From the NCBI RefSeq assembly GCF_001428045.1, contig NZ_LMSD01000012.1:124101-188100 (forward strand): DNA of 64,000 nt. The letters are read 5' to 3'. Source of the stretch: Paenibacillus sp. Soil750 (GTDB lineage Bacteria; Bacillota; Bacilli; Paenibacillales; NBRC-103111). Positions 17,183-25,718 of this stretch are shown piece by piece. Position 1 is the first letter of the stretch. Every line of letters begins with the position of its first letter. Made by a program: the position numbers and the translations under genes. The notes below the pieces were generated by a model, which had not been told where the DNA came from, made no database searches, and was given only the letters and a program-made list of their open reading frames with translations.

Positions 17183-17716
17183 TTACGATTTACTGACCAA
17201 GCTAGATATGGTCTCATCAATAAATGACTCTTCCATTTGGCCAATTTTTTTCACAGCAATTTTGCCATCTGTTCCTATGAAGAAGGTTGTTGGATAGTCC
17301 ATTACACCATATAATTTACGCACAACTTCATTGGCATCTAACAGCACTGGCATATTTAATTTGTATTGCTCCATGAAGCCCTGGACCGTTACTTTATTCT
17401 TGTCCACATTCACTTCTAAGAAAACGACACCTTGGCTCTTCCACTTATCATATTGCTTCTGCAGATCAGGCATTTCTTCTTTACATGGTGGACAAAATGT
17501 ACCCCAGAAATTCACTAGCACAACCTTCCCTTTGTAATCAGAGAGCTCGTGCGTTTGACCATCTAATCCAACCAAGGAGAAGTTCGTTGCTTTCTCCCCT
17601 TGCTGCGGGTATTTCTTGCTTGCTGAAGCAGACAAATTTGTAATAATCGTAAACACACCAATAATGAGCACGATTGCAAAGATCCCAATCTGTACCCACT
17701 TCTTATTACGACCCAA
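17183..17716 (-). CDS. resA: Thiol-disulfide oxidoreductase ResA
   Basis: 177 residues. An N-terminal membrane anchor (WVQIGIFAIVLIIGVFTII, about 7-25) is followed by a thioredoxin-like domain with active site WGTFCPPCKEEMP. ResA keeps the apocytochrome c CxxCH cysteines reduced for heme attachment. The start is TTG with AAGGTGAT upstream. It heads resABCDE, separated from rluB by a terminator. Confidence 0.95.
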   Translation of the reverse strand: MGRNKKWVQIGIFAIVLIIGVFTIITNLSASASKKYPQQGEKATNFSLVGLDGQTHELSDYKGKVVLVNFWGTFCPPCKEEMPDLQKQYDKWKSQGVVFLEVNVDKNKVTVQGFMEQYKLNMPVLLDANEVVRKLYGVMDYPTTFFIGTDGKIAVKKIGQMEESFIDETISSLVSKS

Positions 17717-17783
17717 TGTTAATCACCTTCGCTTTGTCGACAATGTTAGTTTTTTGTATATCGAATTATACCCTTATTATAAC

Positions 17784-17814
17784 GAAAAGAAGGCCAATTC
17801 TTATTGGCCTTTTT
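17784..17814 (-). terminator. Rho-independent terminator after rluB
   Basis: Perfect stem AAGGCCAAT / ATTGGCCTT with a four-base loop. The hairpin overlaps the last codons and stop of rluB and is followed by TTCTTTTC on the minus strand. Confidence 0.85.
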
Positions 17815-18547
17815 GAACGTTATGTGTCCTTAGAGCTTCGTTCCTAAGCTCTTCAACCTCTTTGGGCGTCAAGTGGCGATACTTCGCTCTTGCCAGGCCA
17901 GTTAAGAAGATGGGACCGAATTTAATCCGCTTTAATTTGATTACTGGGAACGAAATCGCCTCAAACATCCGTCTGACTTGGCGGTTTCTACCTTCATAGA
18001 TAGTGATTTGAATGACAGACTCATTCTTCTCCATATTCACATCTGCGTACTCGACCTCAGCAGGTGCAGTCATACCATCTTCTAACTGTATGCCCATTTT
18101 GAGCTTATCTAATAACGTGCCGTGTGGCACTCCTTTGACAGTTGCTTGGTATGTCTTCGGTACATGATGCTTCGGATGTGTAAGCAGATGTGCGAACTCA
18201 CCGTCATTCGTTAGAATGAGCAGGCCTTCCGTATCATAATCCAGTCGACCGACCGGATATACACGCTCTCTGATTCCTGGCAAGAAATCAGTGACAACCT
18301 TACGGCCTTCGGGATCCGTTGCACTCGTAATAACACCTTTGGGCTTATTTAAAATGACATAGATCTTCTTCTGTTGACCTATCGCACGTCCATCAACCCT
18401 TATTTCATCTTCAGCTGTATTCACTTTCACACCCAGCGTCGTGACGACTTCACCGTTCACTTGCACGCGTCCCGCTGTAATGATTTCTTCACATTTCCGG
18501 CGGGATGCGATCCCAGCTTCGGCTAATACCTTTTGCAGTCTTTCCAT
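17801..18547 (-). CDS. rluB: 23S rRNA pseudouridine synthase RluB
   Basis: 248 residues. An S4 RNA-binding domain (residues 1-60, ERLQKVLAEAGIASRRKCE) precedes an RsuA/RluB-type catalytic domain with GRLDYDTEGLLILTNDG, which contains the catalytic Asp. B. subtilis RluB (YpuL) isomerises a uridine in helix 90 region of 23S rRNA. Position between spmB and resA is as in B. subtilis. Start ATG with GAGGTG upstream. Confidence 0.94.
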   Translation of the reverse strand: MERLQKVLAEAGIASRRKCEEIITAGRVQVNGEVVTTLGVKVNTAEDEIRVDGRAIGQQKKIYVILNKPKGVITSATDPEGRKVVTDFLPGIRERVYPVGRLDYDTEGLLILTNDGEFAHLLTHPKHHVPKTYQATVKGVPHGTLLDKLKMGIQLEDGMTAPAEVEYADVNMEKNESVIQITIYEGRNRQVRRMFEAISFPVIKLKRIKFGPIFLTGLARAKYRHLTPKEVEELRNEALRTHNVQKGQ

Positions 18548-18669
18548 TATCCGCTTTCACCTCAAGCTAATGATAACGGACTTAACCACAAATCTCAAGC
18601 GGCAACCCACAATAACTGACAGAAGGTGACAGAATGATGGCTATTCTGGTGCCATTACGTGCCTGCCAT

Positions 18670-19203
18670 TTATGAAAACACGAAATAACAAATAACAAGA
18701 GAAGCGATAAAGCCAACAGCATCCGAAATTAATCCTACTTTGAGCGCATAGCCCGCTTTCCGAATTCCAATCGCGCCAAAATAGACAGTTATCACATATA
18801 AAGTTGTGTCTGTGCTCCCTTGTACCGTTGAGGCAATCCGCCCAATCATGGAATCCGGACCAAATTGCTCGATTAAATCAGTCGTAAATGCTAAGGAACC
18901 CGCTCCTGTGATAGGCCTTAGAATTGCTAAAGGGAGCACTTCTGTAGGCACACCAATACTTTCGAAAAATGGCCGCATCCAGCCTATCATCATGTCCATC
19001 GCGCCAGATGCACGAAATACGGAAATCGCGACCATCATTCCGACAAGGTGGGGAATAATTTTGATCGCCGTGTCGAAGCCATCTTTGGCCCCCTCTACAA
19101 ATGACTCATAGACAGGAACCTTGCGATAAGCAGCGTAAAGGGGAATGAACACAATCATGATCGGGATTGCCCATGCTGAAATAAGTGAAACGAGTGCGTA
19201 CAT
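18670..19203 (-). CDS. spmB: Spore maturation protein B
   Basis: 177 residues, a nucleoside-recognition (Gate) domain membrane protein. Visible are GFDTAIKIIPHLVGMMVAISVFRASGAMD and the LRPITGAGSLAFTTDLIEQFGPDS core. With SpmA it is needed for spore core dehydration and heat resistance in B. subtilis. It follows spmA by six bases; a ribosome site AAAGGATG lies within the end of spmA. Confidence 0.95.
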   Translation of the reverse strand: MYALVSLISAWAIPIMIVFIPLYAAYRKVPVYESFVEGAKDGFDTAIKIIPHLVGMMVAISVFRASGAMDMMIGWMRPFFESIGVPTEVLPLAILRPITGAGSLAFTTDLIEQFGPDSMIGRIASTVQGSTDTTLYVITVYFGAIGIRKAGYALKVGLISDAVGFIASLVICYFVFS

Positions 19204-19209
19204 GCTGGT

Positions 19210-19809
19210 TCATCCTTTCAGCGGAGGGATAGGTGAGCGCGATCTGCGATACCATCTATCCACGAATATGGCCACTGTTGTGGAAATGATCGTCGCAATG
19301 AGTGTTGTACCTACGATTTCTGCCGGGTTCATCGAATTAAAATTCATCCTTATTGCAATAAGTGTTGTCGGGATTAAGGTGATACTTGACGTATTGAGTG
19401 CAAGCAACGTGGACATAGCTGCACTGGCTTCCTCTTTGTTAGGATTAAGCTTCTGAAGCTCTTGCATCGCTTTAATCCCCATCGGGGTCGCAGCATTGCC
19501 TAAGCCTAGGATATTCGCACTCATGTTCGACATGATATAGCCAAGCGCAGGATGATTCTTTGGAACACTTGGAAAAAGGAAACGTACAACGGGCTGAAGA
19601 AGTCTTGCCAACTTGTGCAGAATACCAGCATCTTCCGCAATACGCATCATTCCCATCCAGAATACCAATACACTTATTAAACCGAAACATACGGTTACCC
19701 CATTCTTCGCCCCATCAAATGCCGCTTGTGTAACGGATTCTACATCACCATTGATAGCTGCGACGAGGAAACCAACGACGATAAAAAATAGCCATATCCA
19801 ATTCACCAT
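19210..19809 (-). CDS. spmA: Spore maturation protein A
   Basis: 199 residues with four or five membrane segments and a Gate domain motif (GAKNGVTVCFGLISVLVFWMGMM). NANILGLGNAATPMGIKAM is a strong SpmA signature. Together with spmB and dacB it forms the mother-cell operon that sets cortex structure and core water content. Start ATG with AAGGAG upstream. Confidence 0.95.
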   Translation of the reverse strand: MVNWIWLFFIVVGFLVAAINGDVESVTQAAFDGAKNGVTVCFGLISVLVFWMGMMRIAEDAGILHKLARLLQPVVRFLFPSVPKNHPALGYIMSNMSANILGLGNAATPMGIKAMQELQKLNPNKEEASAAMSTLLALNTSSITLIPTTLIAIRMNFNSMNPAEIVGTTLIATIISTTVAIFVDRWYRRSRSPIPPLKG

Positions 19810-19849
19810 AGGTCAGCACTCCTTACAACTTGGCTTTACAATTTTTAAA

Positions 19850-21043
19850 TTAATCCGCCCATATGGAGCCAGATATTTGAAATAACCCCTGTACTAGCAC
19901 TCTGCAGATATAACTATACTTGGTCAGCAATGTCTCTTTATAAGGACTGCTCGATTGATAGGAGAATGTTGCTTTCTCGGGAACTTGCATTAATGGGTTT
20001 GCTGGATCATAGATCGGTATCGTTTGTATCAGATTATTTTTCAATGAAATTCGCAGTGCACCGCGTTCAGCTAACCGATACTCCGTCGCCATTGGATCTA
20101 CCAAGCTAACTTGGTGCGTTAAGCTAGCGTATTCACCTTCTGCGAGTGGGTATTTAAACGTTCGGCTTGCTACCCAAGGGGTGCCTTCGATTGCATCGCC
20201 TTTCTTCACCAGTGTCTGCAGCGGGAAATGATTGAACCCATATTGAAGCAGCTTCGCGTGATCCGCCCAATCATCACCATCATTCAAAGTCACCACGACA
20301 AGTTGCTGTCCGTTCCGTGTAGCCGACGATACTAAGCAACGCTTAGCGAGCTTGGTATAACCCGTTTTCACCCCATCTGCACCTTCGAACATGGAAAGCA
20401 TCTTATTTTTGTTGAGCCAAGAGTAATCCCACGATTCATTCGGATTGGGTACTTTTTTCAGCTTTGTAGATACGATGTCAGCAAATACACTATTCTTGAG
20501 CGCATACGCGGTAAGCTTAGCCATATCATTCGGACTTGAGCGATGACCTTCCCCTTCGTCCAGCCCGGATGGATTCGTGAAATGGGAGTGATCCATCCCT
20601 AGCATTTTCGCTTTCTCGTTCATCAAATAGACGAACCCTTCGACACTACCTCCAATATGCTCAGCAATTGCCGTCGCGGCGTCATTACCGGAACGCATCA
20701 TGAGTCCGTATAACATGTCATGAAGTCGCATTTCTTCTCCAAGCTTCAAGTAGATGGAAGACCCTTCTTTGCCGAAAGCATTCTTACTGACCTTGACCAT
20801 GCTGGTGAGGTCGCCTTGTTCAATCGCAATGATCGCCGTCATAATTTTGGTCAAGCTAGCTATACGCATAGGCGTGTCCCCTTTTTCGCTATAAAGCACA
20901 CGTCCTGACTCCACATCAACGAGCGAAGCACCGACTGCATTCGTATGAATGCTTGGCGGCGCGGCTTCTACATAGGTCCATGGCGCAATTAACAATCCAA
21001 TCAAGGCACAGCAAATGACGATGAACTGGCTTTTGGTTTTCAT
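19850..21043 (-). CDS. dacB: Sporulation D-alanyl-D-alanine carboxypeptidase DacB
   Basis: 397 residues. Signal peptide (about 1-27, VICCALIGLLIAPWTYVEA) then a peptidase S11 domain with active-site SLTK, MRSGNDA and DGVKTGYTK, and a C-terminal domain. The last residues (YKETLLTKYSYICRVLVQGLF) could act as an amphipathic membrane anchor. DacB trims cortex peptidoglycan stem peptides. ATG at 21043 has GGAGG upstream; the reading further upstream has no signal. A sigma-E-type promoter is visible at 21116-21143. Confidence 0.94.
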   Translation of the reverse strand: MKTKSQFIVICCALIGLLIAPWTYVEAAPPSIHTNAVGASLVDVESGRVLYSEKGDTPMRIASLTKIMTAIIAIEQGDLTSMVKVSKNAFGKEGSSIYLKLGEEMRLHDMLYGLMMRSGNDAATAIAEHIGGSVEGFVYLMNEKAKMLGMDHSHFTNPSGLDEGEGHRSSPNDMAKLTAYALKNSVFADIVSTKLKKVPNPNESWDYSWLNKNKMLSMFEGADGVKTGYTKLAKRCLVSSATRNGQQLVVVTLNDGDDWADHAKLLQYGFNHFPLQTLVKKGDAIEGTPWVASRTFKYPLAEGEYASLTHQVSLVDPMATEYRLAERGALRISLKNNLIQTIPIYDPANPLMQVPEKATFSYQSSSPYKETLLTKYSYICRVLVQGLFQISGSIWAD

Positions 21044-21115
21044 TGGTTGGGTTATCCTCCTACACGAGCGAACTTGTACACTTTTTGATCGAATCCACTG
21101 ATGAAACTTTGTACA

Positions 21116-21143
21116 AGTATATGCGAGTGGACGAGGGATATGT
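21116..21143 (-). promoter_or_regulatory. Sigma-E-type promoter for dacB-spmA-spmB-rluB
   Basis: Minus strand: -35 ACATATC (21137-21143), 13-bp spacer, -10 CATATACT (21116-21123), close to the SigE consensus (kmATATT, CATACAmT). This agrees with mother-cell expression of dacB in B. subtilis. A 9-bp perfect inverted repeat ACTTGTACA (21072-21080) / TGTACAAGT (21110-21118) brackets the expected transcript start. Confidence 0.6.
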
Positions 21144-21159
21144 CCTGAAAACAATCCAA

Positions 21160-21206
21160 AACAAAAAGGCCATCCAGAAGTAGAAAATCTACTTATGGAT
21201 CAGCCT
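21160..21206 (-). terminator. Rho-independent terminator after the SDR gene
   Basis: Stem around AAGTAG / CTACTT with outer GGC..CCA / TGG..GCC pairing and TTTTTGTTTTG on the minus strand. Confidence 0.75.
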
Positions 21207-21258
21207 TCAATTAACGCAACTTGGCGTTTACGACTTACTTATTCAATTTAGTTCACGA

Positions 21259-22017
21259 TTAGTACGCTGTCCAGCCTGCATCCGCTGTAACCACAGTCCC
21301 GTTAACAAAGCTCGCATCGTCGGAAGCCAAGAATAAAGCAACCTTTGCAATTTCCTCTGGCTCACCTGCTCGTGGATTTAACCCCATGCCAACCATTGCT
21401 CTTTCCATACCAAAAGGATTTGGAGCTGTAATCGTTGTTCCGATGTTTGTGCTCACGCCACCAGGCGCGATAGCATTACAACGGATACCGAGATTCGCGT
21501 ATTGAAAACCAACGTTTTTCGTGAATCCAACTACCGCATGTTTAGAGGCCGTATACGCCGCACCCGCTCTGGATCCATTTAGTCCTCCCGCAGACGCTAT
21601 GTTTACGATGACACCACTTTTTCTCTCTGTAAAAATAGGAAGAACTTTCCGAGTTGTTCGCATGACGCCTGTTGTGTTAATAGCGAAAACTCGCTCCCAT
21701 AGCTCGTCCGTAAGATCTCCAGCAGGGACAAAGTTATCCATAATACCAGCATTATTTATGAGAATATCAACGGTACCGTATTCTTCCACAGCCGTATCAA
21801 TCATTTGTGCAACATCTTCTTCCTTCGCAACATTCGCTGCAACAGCAATTGCTGTACCACCTTTTGCTTCAATGCCAGAAACAACCGTTTGCGCCGCCTC
21901 AACCCGAAGATCCGAAACGATAACCTTAGCTCCTTCAGCTGCGAACAACTCTGCGATTGCTTTCCCCATACCTGACGCTGCTCCTGTAACGATAGCCACT
22001 TTTCCAGAAAGCTTCAT
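21259..22017 (-). CDS. SDR-family NAD(P)-dependent oxidoreductase
   Basis: 252 residues, a classical short-chain dehydrogenase. Cofactor loop TGAASGMGKAIA (residues about 12-23), NNAG, catalytic Ser in NIASAGG, and YTASKHA with the Tyr-Lys pair. A DLR motif after the second strand (IVSDLRVEAA) favours NAD. The C-terminus ends FVNGTVVTADAGWTAY as in 3-oxoacyl or glucose dehydrogenases; the substrate is not predictable. ATG at 22017 has GGAGG eight bases upstream. Divergent from a TetR regulator, which probably controls it. Confidence 0.9.
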   Translation of the reverse strand: MKLSGKVAIVTGAASGMGKAIAELFAAEGAKVIVSDLRVEAAQTVVSGIEAKGGTAIAVAANVAKEEDVAQMIDTAVEEYGTVDILINNAGIMDNFVPAGDLTDELWERVFAINTTGVMRTTRKVLPIFTERKSGVIVNIASAGGLNGSRAGAAYTASKHAVVGFTKNVGFQYANLGIRCNAIAPGGVSTNIGTTITAPNPFGMERAMVGMGLNPRAGEPEEIAKVALFLASDDASFVNGTVVTADAGWTAY

Positions 22018-22094
22018 GTGTAATTCCTCCAAATGTCATGTATTTTTGTACGAATATCTCACTGAATTGTGCCTATAGAACTTCTTTCACTTGG

Positions 22095-22123
22095 AGTATA
22101 ATAGAGTATCAGAAGTGTTACAA
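22095..22123 (-). promoter_or_regulatory. Probable SigA promoter for the SDR gene
   Basis: Minus strand: TTGTAA (22118-22123), 17-bp spacer, TATACT (22095-22100), giving a leader of about 70 bases before the SDR start. Confidence 0.55.
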
Positions 22124-22143
22124 TCAGTAAAAAACGCTTGTTT

Positions 22144-22182
22144 GTTAGCTAACGTACAAAATGATTGATTTTGTTCACTAAC
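22144..22182. promoter_or_regulatory. Palindromic candidate operator in the SDR/TetR intergenic region
   Basis: GTTAG (22144-22148) ... ACAAAAT gattg ATTTTGT (22156-22174) ... CTAAC (22178-22182), a long imperfect palindrome with a perfect 7-bp inner repeat. It sits between the divergent genes, about 20 bases before the regulator start. The symmetry suits a TetR dimer; this is inference. Confidence 0.5.
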
Positions 22183-22203
22183 GCCAAAAAGGAATGAACA
22201 TGA

Positions 22204-22815
22204 ATGTCAGAAATTACTAAAAAAACAGATCGCAGAATCGTTCGAAGTAAAATCGCTCTTCGAGAAGCCCTGCTGGCGCTGATGTCACAAAAGCCCTTTA
22301 CTTCCATTTCAATAACTGAAATCGTAGAATTTGCCAACTATAATCGTGGGACTTTCTATGCCAATTATGAGAGTAAGGAAGATTTGCTTGACGATATCAT
22401 TGCCAATTTAACTGAGCAATTACTCCAATCCTTTCGAGCACCCTATGAACATGTAGAAGTATTTCGTATTCAAGAACTGCCTGCTAAGTCCGTTATGATA
22501 TTTGATCACTTTTTTCAGAATTCTACCATTTATACCACGCTAATGAAAAGTGAAGTACTACACAAGCTGAAGGAAACCATGTTTAGCGCCTTAAAAAAAA
22601 TCACACAAGAAGAATTAGTCTACCCCGATCAAGATAAAGAAATCGATCATGAGTTGCTGAGTATTTATTCGATTCATGCCTTGCTTGGCCTTATTTTCCA
22701 TTGGATTGAAAGTGAATTTAAATATTCACCTTCGTATATGCAGGATCAATTGATCAGACTGATTAACTGGCGTCCCGCCTCTGCTAAAACGGTCGTAAGA
22801 AGCTCTCACGATTGA
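22204..22815 (+). CDS. TetR/AcrR-family transcriptional regulator
   Basis: 203 residues. The N-terminal helix-turn-helix reads KIALREALLALMSQKPFTSISITEIVEFANYNRGTFYANYESKEDLL, the typical TetR DNA-binding domain (YxxFxxK variant NYESKEDLL). The C-terminal part (residues 70-195) is a helical ligand domain of the Firmicutes type. It is divergent from the SDR oxidoreductase gene with 186 bases between, and likely represses it and itself. Ligand unknown. Ribosome site is weak (AAAAAGGAATG, with GGAATGAAC before the ATG). Confidence 0.9.
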   Translation: MSEITKKTDRRIVRSKIALREALLALMSQKPFTSISITEIVEFANYNRGTFYANYESKEDLLDDIIANLTEQLLQSFRAPYEHVEVFRIQELPAKSVMIFDHFFQNSTIYTTLMKSEVLHKLKETMFSALKKITQEELVYPDQDKEIDHELLSIYSIHALLGLIFHWIESEFKYSPSYMQDQLIRLINWRPASAKTVVRSSHD

Positions 22816-22827
22816 TGAATCCCCACA

Positions 22828-22855
22828 GAAAAAAGCTGTCCTCAAAGGACAGCTC
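22828..22855 (-). terminator. Rho-independent terminator after ytfJ
   Basis: Perfect 8-bp stem AGCTGTCC / GGACAGCT; TTTTTTC on the minus strand. May also stop the convergent tetR transcript. Confidence 0.8.
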
Positions 22856-22869
22856 ATAATGACAAGAGG

Positions 22870-23358
22870 CTACACAATAAAATTCTGATTCTCAATATTG
22901 GTGACACTACTAGCTGCACTAGTCGTTGCTGGCGGCTTCGCTGACATTCCCTTGATCATACTTTGAATCTTGTCCACGACCTGCGGCGCAGAATCGATTA
23001 GGCGCTCCAAAATATGCGTTTGATTGTCTAACGGTACGACCTTCACACCATTCTTACCAACAACAAGGAAAGCAATTGGTGTAATCGAAACCCCACCACC
23101 GCTACCACCACCGAAGGGGAGAGCAACTTTGGCATTGAGTGCGTCGCCACGGTTTATTCCGCCTTCGATTTCGATTTCGGAGTCTGTCACAAACTCACTA
23201 CCACCGGCAGCGAAACCAAATCCGACTTTGGAGATCGGCATAATGACACTACCGTCTGGCGTTTCGACCGGGTCACCGACAATTGTGTTTACGTCGACCA
23301 TCTCTTTTATATTTTCCATGGCGACTTTCATGAGGCCTTGAATCGGGTGTTCAGACAT
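22870..23358 (-). CDS. ytfJ: Spore protein YtfJ (GerW family)
   Basis: 162 residues. The GerW/YtfJ pattern is clear: MSEHPIQGLMKVAMENIKEMVDVNTIVGDPVETPDG, then GFGFAAGGSEF and the glycine-rich FGGGSGGGVSITPIAFLVV. In B. subtilis ytfJ is a forespore gene needed for efficient germination. I chose the ATG at 23358 with GGAGG nine bases upstream; MKM two codons earlier is too close to it. It follows ytfI, as in B. subtilis. Confidence 0.93.
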   Translation of the reverse strand: MSEHPIQGLMKVAMENIKEMVDVNTIVGDPVETPDGSVIMPISKVGFGFAAGGSEFVTDSEIEIEGGINRGDALNAKVALPFGGGSGGGVSITPIAFLVVGKNGVKVVPLDNQTHILERLIDSAPQVVDKIQSMIKGMSAKPPATTSAASSVTNIENQNFIV

Positions 23359-23492
23359 CTTCATATTCCTCCTTAGCATTTTTTCACTATCATCATACGT
23401 TTCTGGCATCGAAAGCTCATGCATCAAGAACTCTAAAGAACTATCATGGTTCAGTTCTAGAATGCCCCTACTGACATGGGGTTATGTAAAAC

Positions 23493-24197
23493 TCACGAAG
23501 CAGGTTTGAATCTAGCTCTCGCCTTCAACGCGAACTGGATCCAGGTTCGAATACCTCCTTTGATTTTAGCTGCTCGATACAACAGCCGTATGCCAGCTGT
23601 GACAGCAAACCACACCCGGATTCGACCGGCAAAACGAAACTCCGTTGCAAATTGCTTTTCATTATATTGTGGAATCACATCAATGCGCGGCTTCGCAATT
23701 AGCTTCACATACCGGATTGTAAAGCCAAGCAATGAGGACTTGATTCCCCATATGGCCCCCGTCGTTATCGCCGTTTCCGGAGCATCGCCAAGACCTACAC
23801 GAGTAATCCACTTAAGCTCTGTGCACTCCACTTTAGCTAAGGTCATCTTCATCCAACCATACAAATTCAGCGTATGAACAAGAACGTCTTTCGCTTCCTC
23901 GTAAAAGGCGATGACTTTATCTTTGGTAATATGTTCTCTCGTTTCATCTTTCAGCTTGGCGTTATGTTGGGTCACTTTTTCAGACTTAATTAAAATCCCT
24001 TGGGTAAAACCTTTGAATTGAATGATCGGGATAACATAACGGTATCGCACGAGCCCAAACAACCCTCGCATCTCCACGGTAAGCGTATCATTATCTTTTA
24101 CTCGGGAGAAATAAAACTCACCGCGCATATAGCTGCATAGCACAACGATAATGGCAATGATGATAACCAAGACGGCCAACCCTACCCACAGCAACAC
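23493..24197 (-). CDS. ytfI: YtfI-like protein (DUF2953)
   Basis: 234 residues. One N-terminal membrane segment (LLWVGLAVLVIIIAIIVVLCSYM, about 2-24) is followed by a soluble domain with YFSRVKDNDTLTVEMRGLFGLVRYRYVIP, typical of DUF2953 proteins, and ends in a basic tail. Its place directly upstream of ytfJ matches B. subtilis ytfI-ytfJ. Function unknown; probably linked to sporulation. Confidence 0.85.
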   Translation of the reverse strand: MLLWVGLAVLVIIIAIIVVLCSYMRGEFYFSRVKDNDTLTVEMRGLFGLVRYRYVIPIIQFKGFTQGILIKSEKVTQHNAKLKDETREHITKDKVIAFYEEAKDVLVHTLNLYGWMKMTLAKVECTELKWITRVGLGDAPETAITTGAIWGIKSSLLGFTIRYVKLIAKPRIDVIPQYNEKQFATEFRFAGRIRVWFAVTAGIRLLYRAAKIKGGIRTWIQFALKARARFKPAS

Positions 24198-24221
24198 TTA
24201 CGCCTCCTTAGCCAAAATGAA

Positions 24222-24263
24222 CGAAAACTCCACGCGCAAGATGAATTCTCGCAGGTGGAGTTA
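24222..24263 (-). terminator. Rho-independent terminator after scpB
   Basis: AACTCCAC / GTGGAGTT stem with inner GCGAG / CTTGC pairing, then TTTTCG on the minus strand. Confidence 0.7.
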
Positions 24264-24321
24264 GTATGACCTCTAAAAGGAAATGAAATGCATGTATGGA
24301 TAAGCTTTAACTTAACATGGT

Positions 24322-24948
24322 CTACTCAGAGTGCTCGTCACTCACGTCGTCTAGTGTCAATTGTTTCTGATCCCCGCTTAAGCGATCGAATAGCATCCGA
24401 GTTTCTTCTTCTAAATCAAAACTACCTTGAAAGTTAGCAGAGTCTGGTAATTCTTGGATCGAATTTAAACCGAAATACTCCAAGAATTGTTTGGACGTGC
24501 CATATAAGATCGGTCTACCCACCGCATCTGCACGCCCTACCTCCGTTATTAAGTCCTTACCCGTTAACGTAGCGAGTGCTCGATCACACTTCACGCCGCG
24601 GATCTCTTCGATTTCAACACGTGTGATTGGTTGTTTATAAGCAACGATGGATAACGTTTCAAGAGCAGCTTGCGAGAGCGAGGAACGTGATGGCGTATAA
24701 GCAAGTCTTTCAAAATACGGAGCATGCTCCGCTAATGTAGTCAGTTGGTATGCGCCAGCAACTTCTACAATTTGGACGCCACGCCCTTTACGTTTGAAAT
24801 CTGTTCGCATATCTTTCAGCAGATCTTTAATCACATAAGCATCAAGTTCCATCACCTCAGCAAGTTGCTTGAGATCTAGTCCTTCGTCGCCAGAGGCGAA
24901 GAGAAGTCCTTCAATAATCGATTTCATCTGTTGGAAGTTGAGTGTCAA
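24322..24948 (-). CDS. scpB: Segregation and condensation protein B
   Basis: 208 residues. ScpB winged-helix pair with the typical start QMKSIIEGLLFASGDEGLDLKQLAEVM and the middle TLSIVAYKQPITRVEIEEIRGVKCD. It joins ScpA and Smc in the bacterial condensin. The TTG at 24948 is preferred: AGAGGAGG lies nine bases upstream, whereas the ATG at 24927 has no ribosome site. This start overlaps the end of scpA by 38 bases, which suggests translational coupling. Confidence 0.94.
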   Translation of the reverse strand: MTLNFQQMKSIIEGLLFASGDEGLDLKQLAEVMELDAYVIKDLLKDMRTDFKRKGRGVQIVEVAGAYQLTTLAEHAPYFERLAYTPSRSSLSQAALETLSIVAYKQPITRVEIEEIRGVKCDRALATLTGKDLITEVGRADAVGRPILYGTSKQFLEYFGLNSIQELPDSANFQGSFDLEEETRMLFDRLSGDQKQLTLDDVSDEHSE

Positions 24949-25702
24949 GGTCGGTTCCCTCCTCTTTGGCTTGAATGACGATATCTTCAAAAAGCTGATT
25001 TTGGTAGCATGTGATTTTCTTCATTTTCATCAACTCAAGGATAGCTAGAAAGGTAACGACAATTTCTTCCCGCGTCATCTCATAATCGAATAGCTTGGAA
25101 AATAACAGCTTACCACCTTTTATTTTAAGCAAATCAACAACTTCACGAATCCGATCCTTTACCGAGATCTCATCCCGTCTGATCCGTGCAACTACGTTTC
25201 TGTTTGCTAACTTGCGCAAAGTACGCTGAAAAGCAATCAATAAATCAGCAACATCCAACCCTTCCACCGGGTTCTCTTGAAGATCCGGGAGATACGGCGT
25301 TAAATCCTCGGGTTCACGCGTGTAAACGAGGCTGCGCTCCACCTCTTTGTCCCGAAGCATATCAGCAATCGATTTATATTTCCGATATTCAATCAGCTTA
25401 GCAACGAGCTCAGCGCGTGGGTCTAACGAATCATCCATATCATCAAAATATTCGTCAAATTCAATGACAGGCGGCTTAGGTAAGAGCATTTTGCTTTTGA
25501 TGGAGAGCAGAGTGGCAGCCATAACTAGAAACTCACTCGTAATATCTAACTCCAGCTCCTGCATTGCTTGTACGTACCCAAGGTATTGATCTGTAATTTC
25601 TTTGATCGGAATATTGTAAATGTCGAGTTCATTTTTATCAATTAGATGAAGCAATAGATCAAGGGGGCCTTCAAATGCTTCCAACTTATAGGTAACCTTC
25701 AT
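24911..25702 (-). CDS. scpA: Segregation and condensation protein A
   Basis: 263 residues, normal for ScpA, the kleisin of Smc-ScpAB. The N-terminus KLEAFEGPLDLLLHLIDKNELDIYNIPI is diagnostic, and the C-terminal winged helix contains VVTFLAILELMKMKKITCYQNQLF. It bridges Smc heads and binds ScpB. It lies 16 bases after the M50-like gene and overlaps scpB. Confidence 0.96.
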   Translation of the reverse strand: MKVTYKLEAFEGPLDLLLHLIDKNELDIYNIPIKEITDQYLGYVQAMQELELDITSEFLVMAATLLSIKSKMLLPKPPVIEFDEYFDDMDDSLDPRAELVAKLIEYRKYKSIADMLRDKEVERSLVYTREPEDLTPYLPDLQENPVEGLDVADLLIAFQRTLRKLANRNVVARIRRDEISVKDRIREVVDLLKIKGGKLLFSKLFDYEMTREEIVVTFLAILELMKMKKITCYQNQLFEDIVIQAKEEGTDLDTQLPTDEIDY

Positions 25703-25718
25703 GTCGTTCTTCCCCTTG

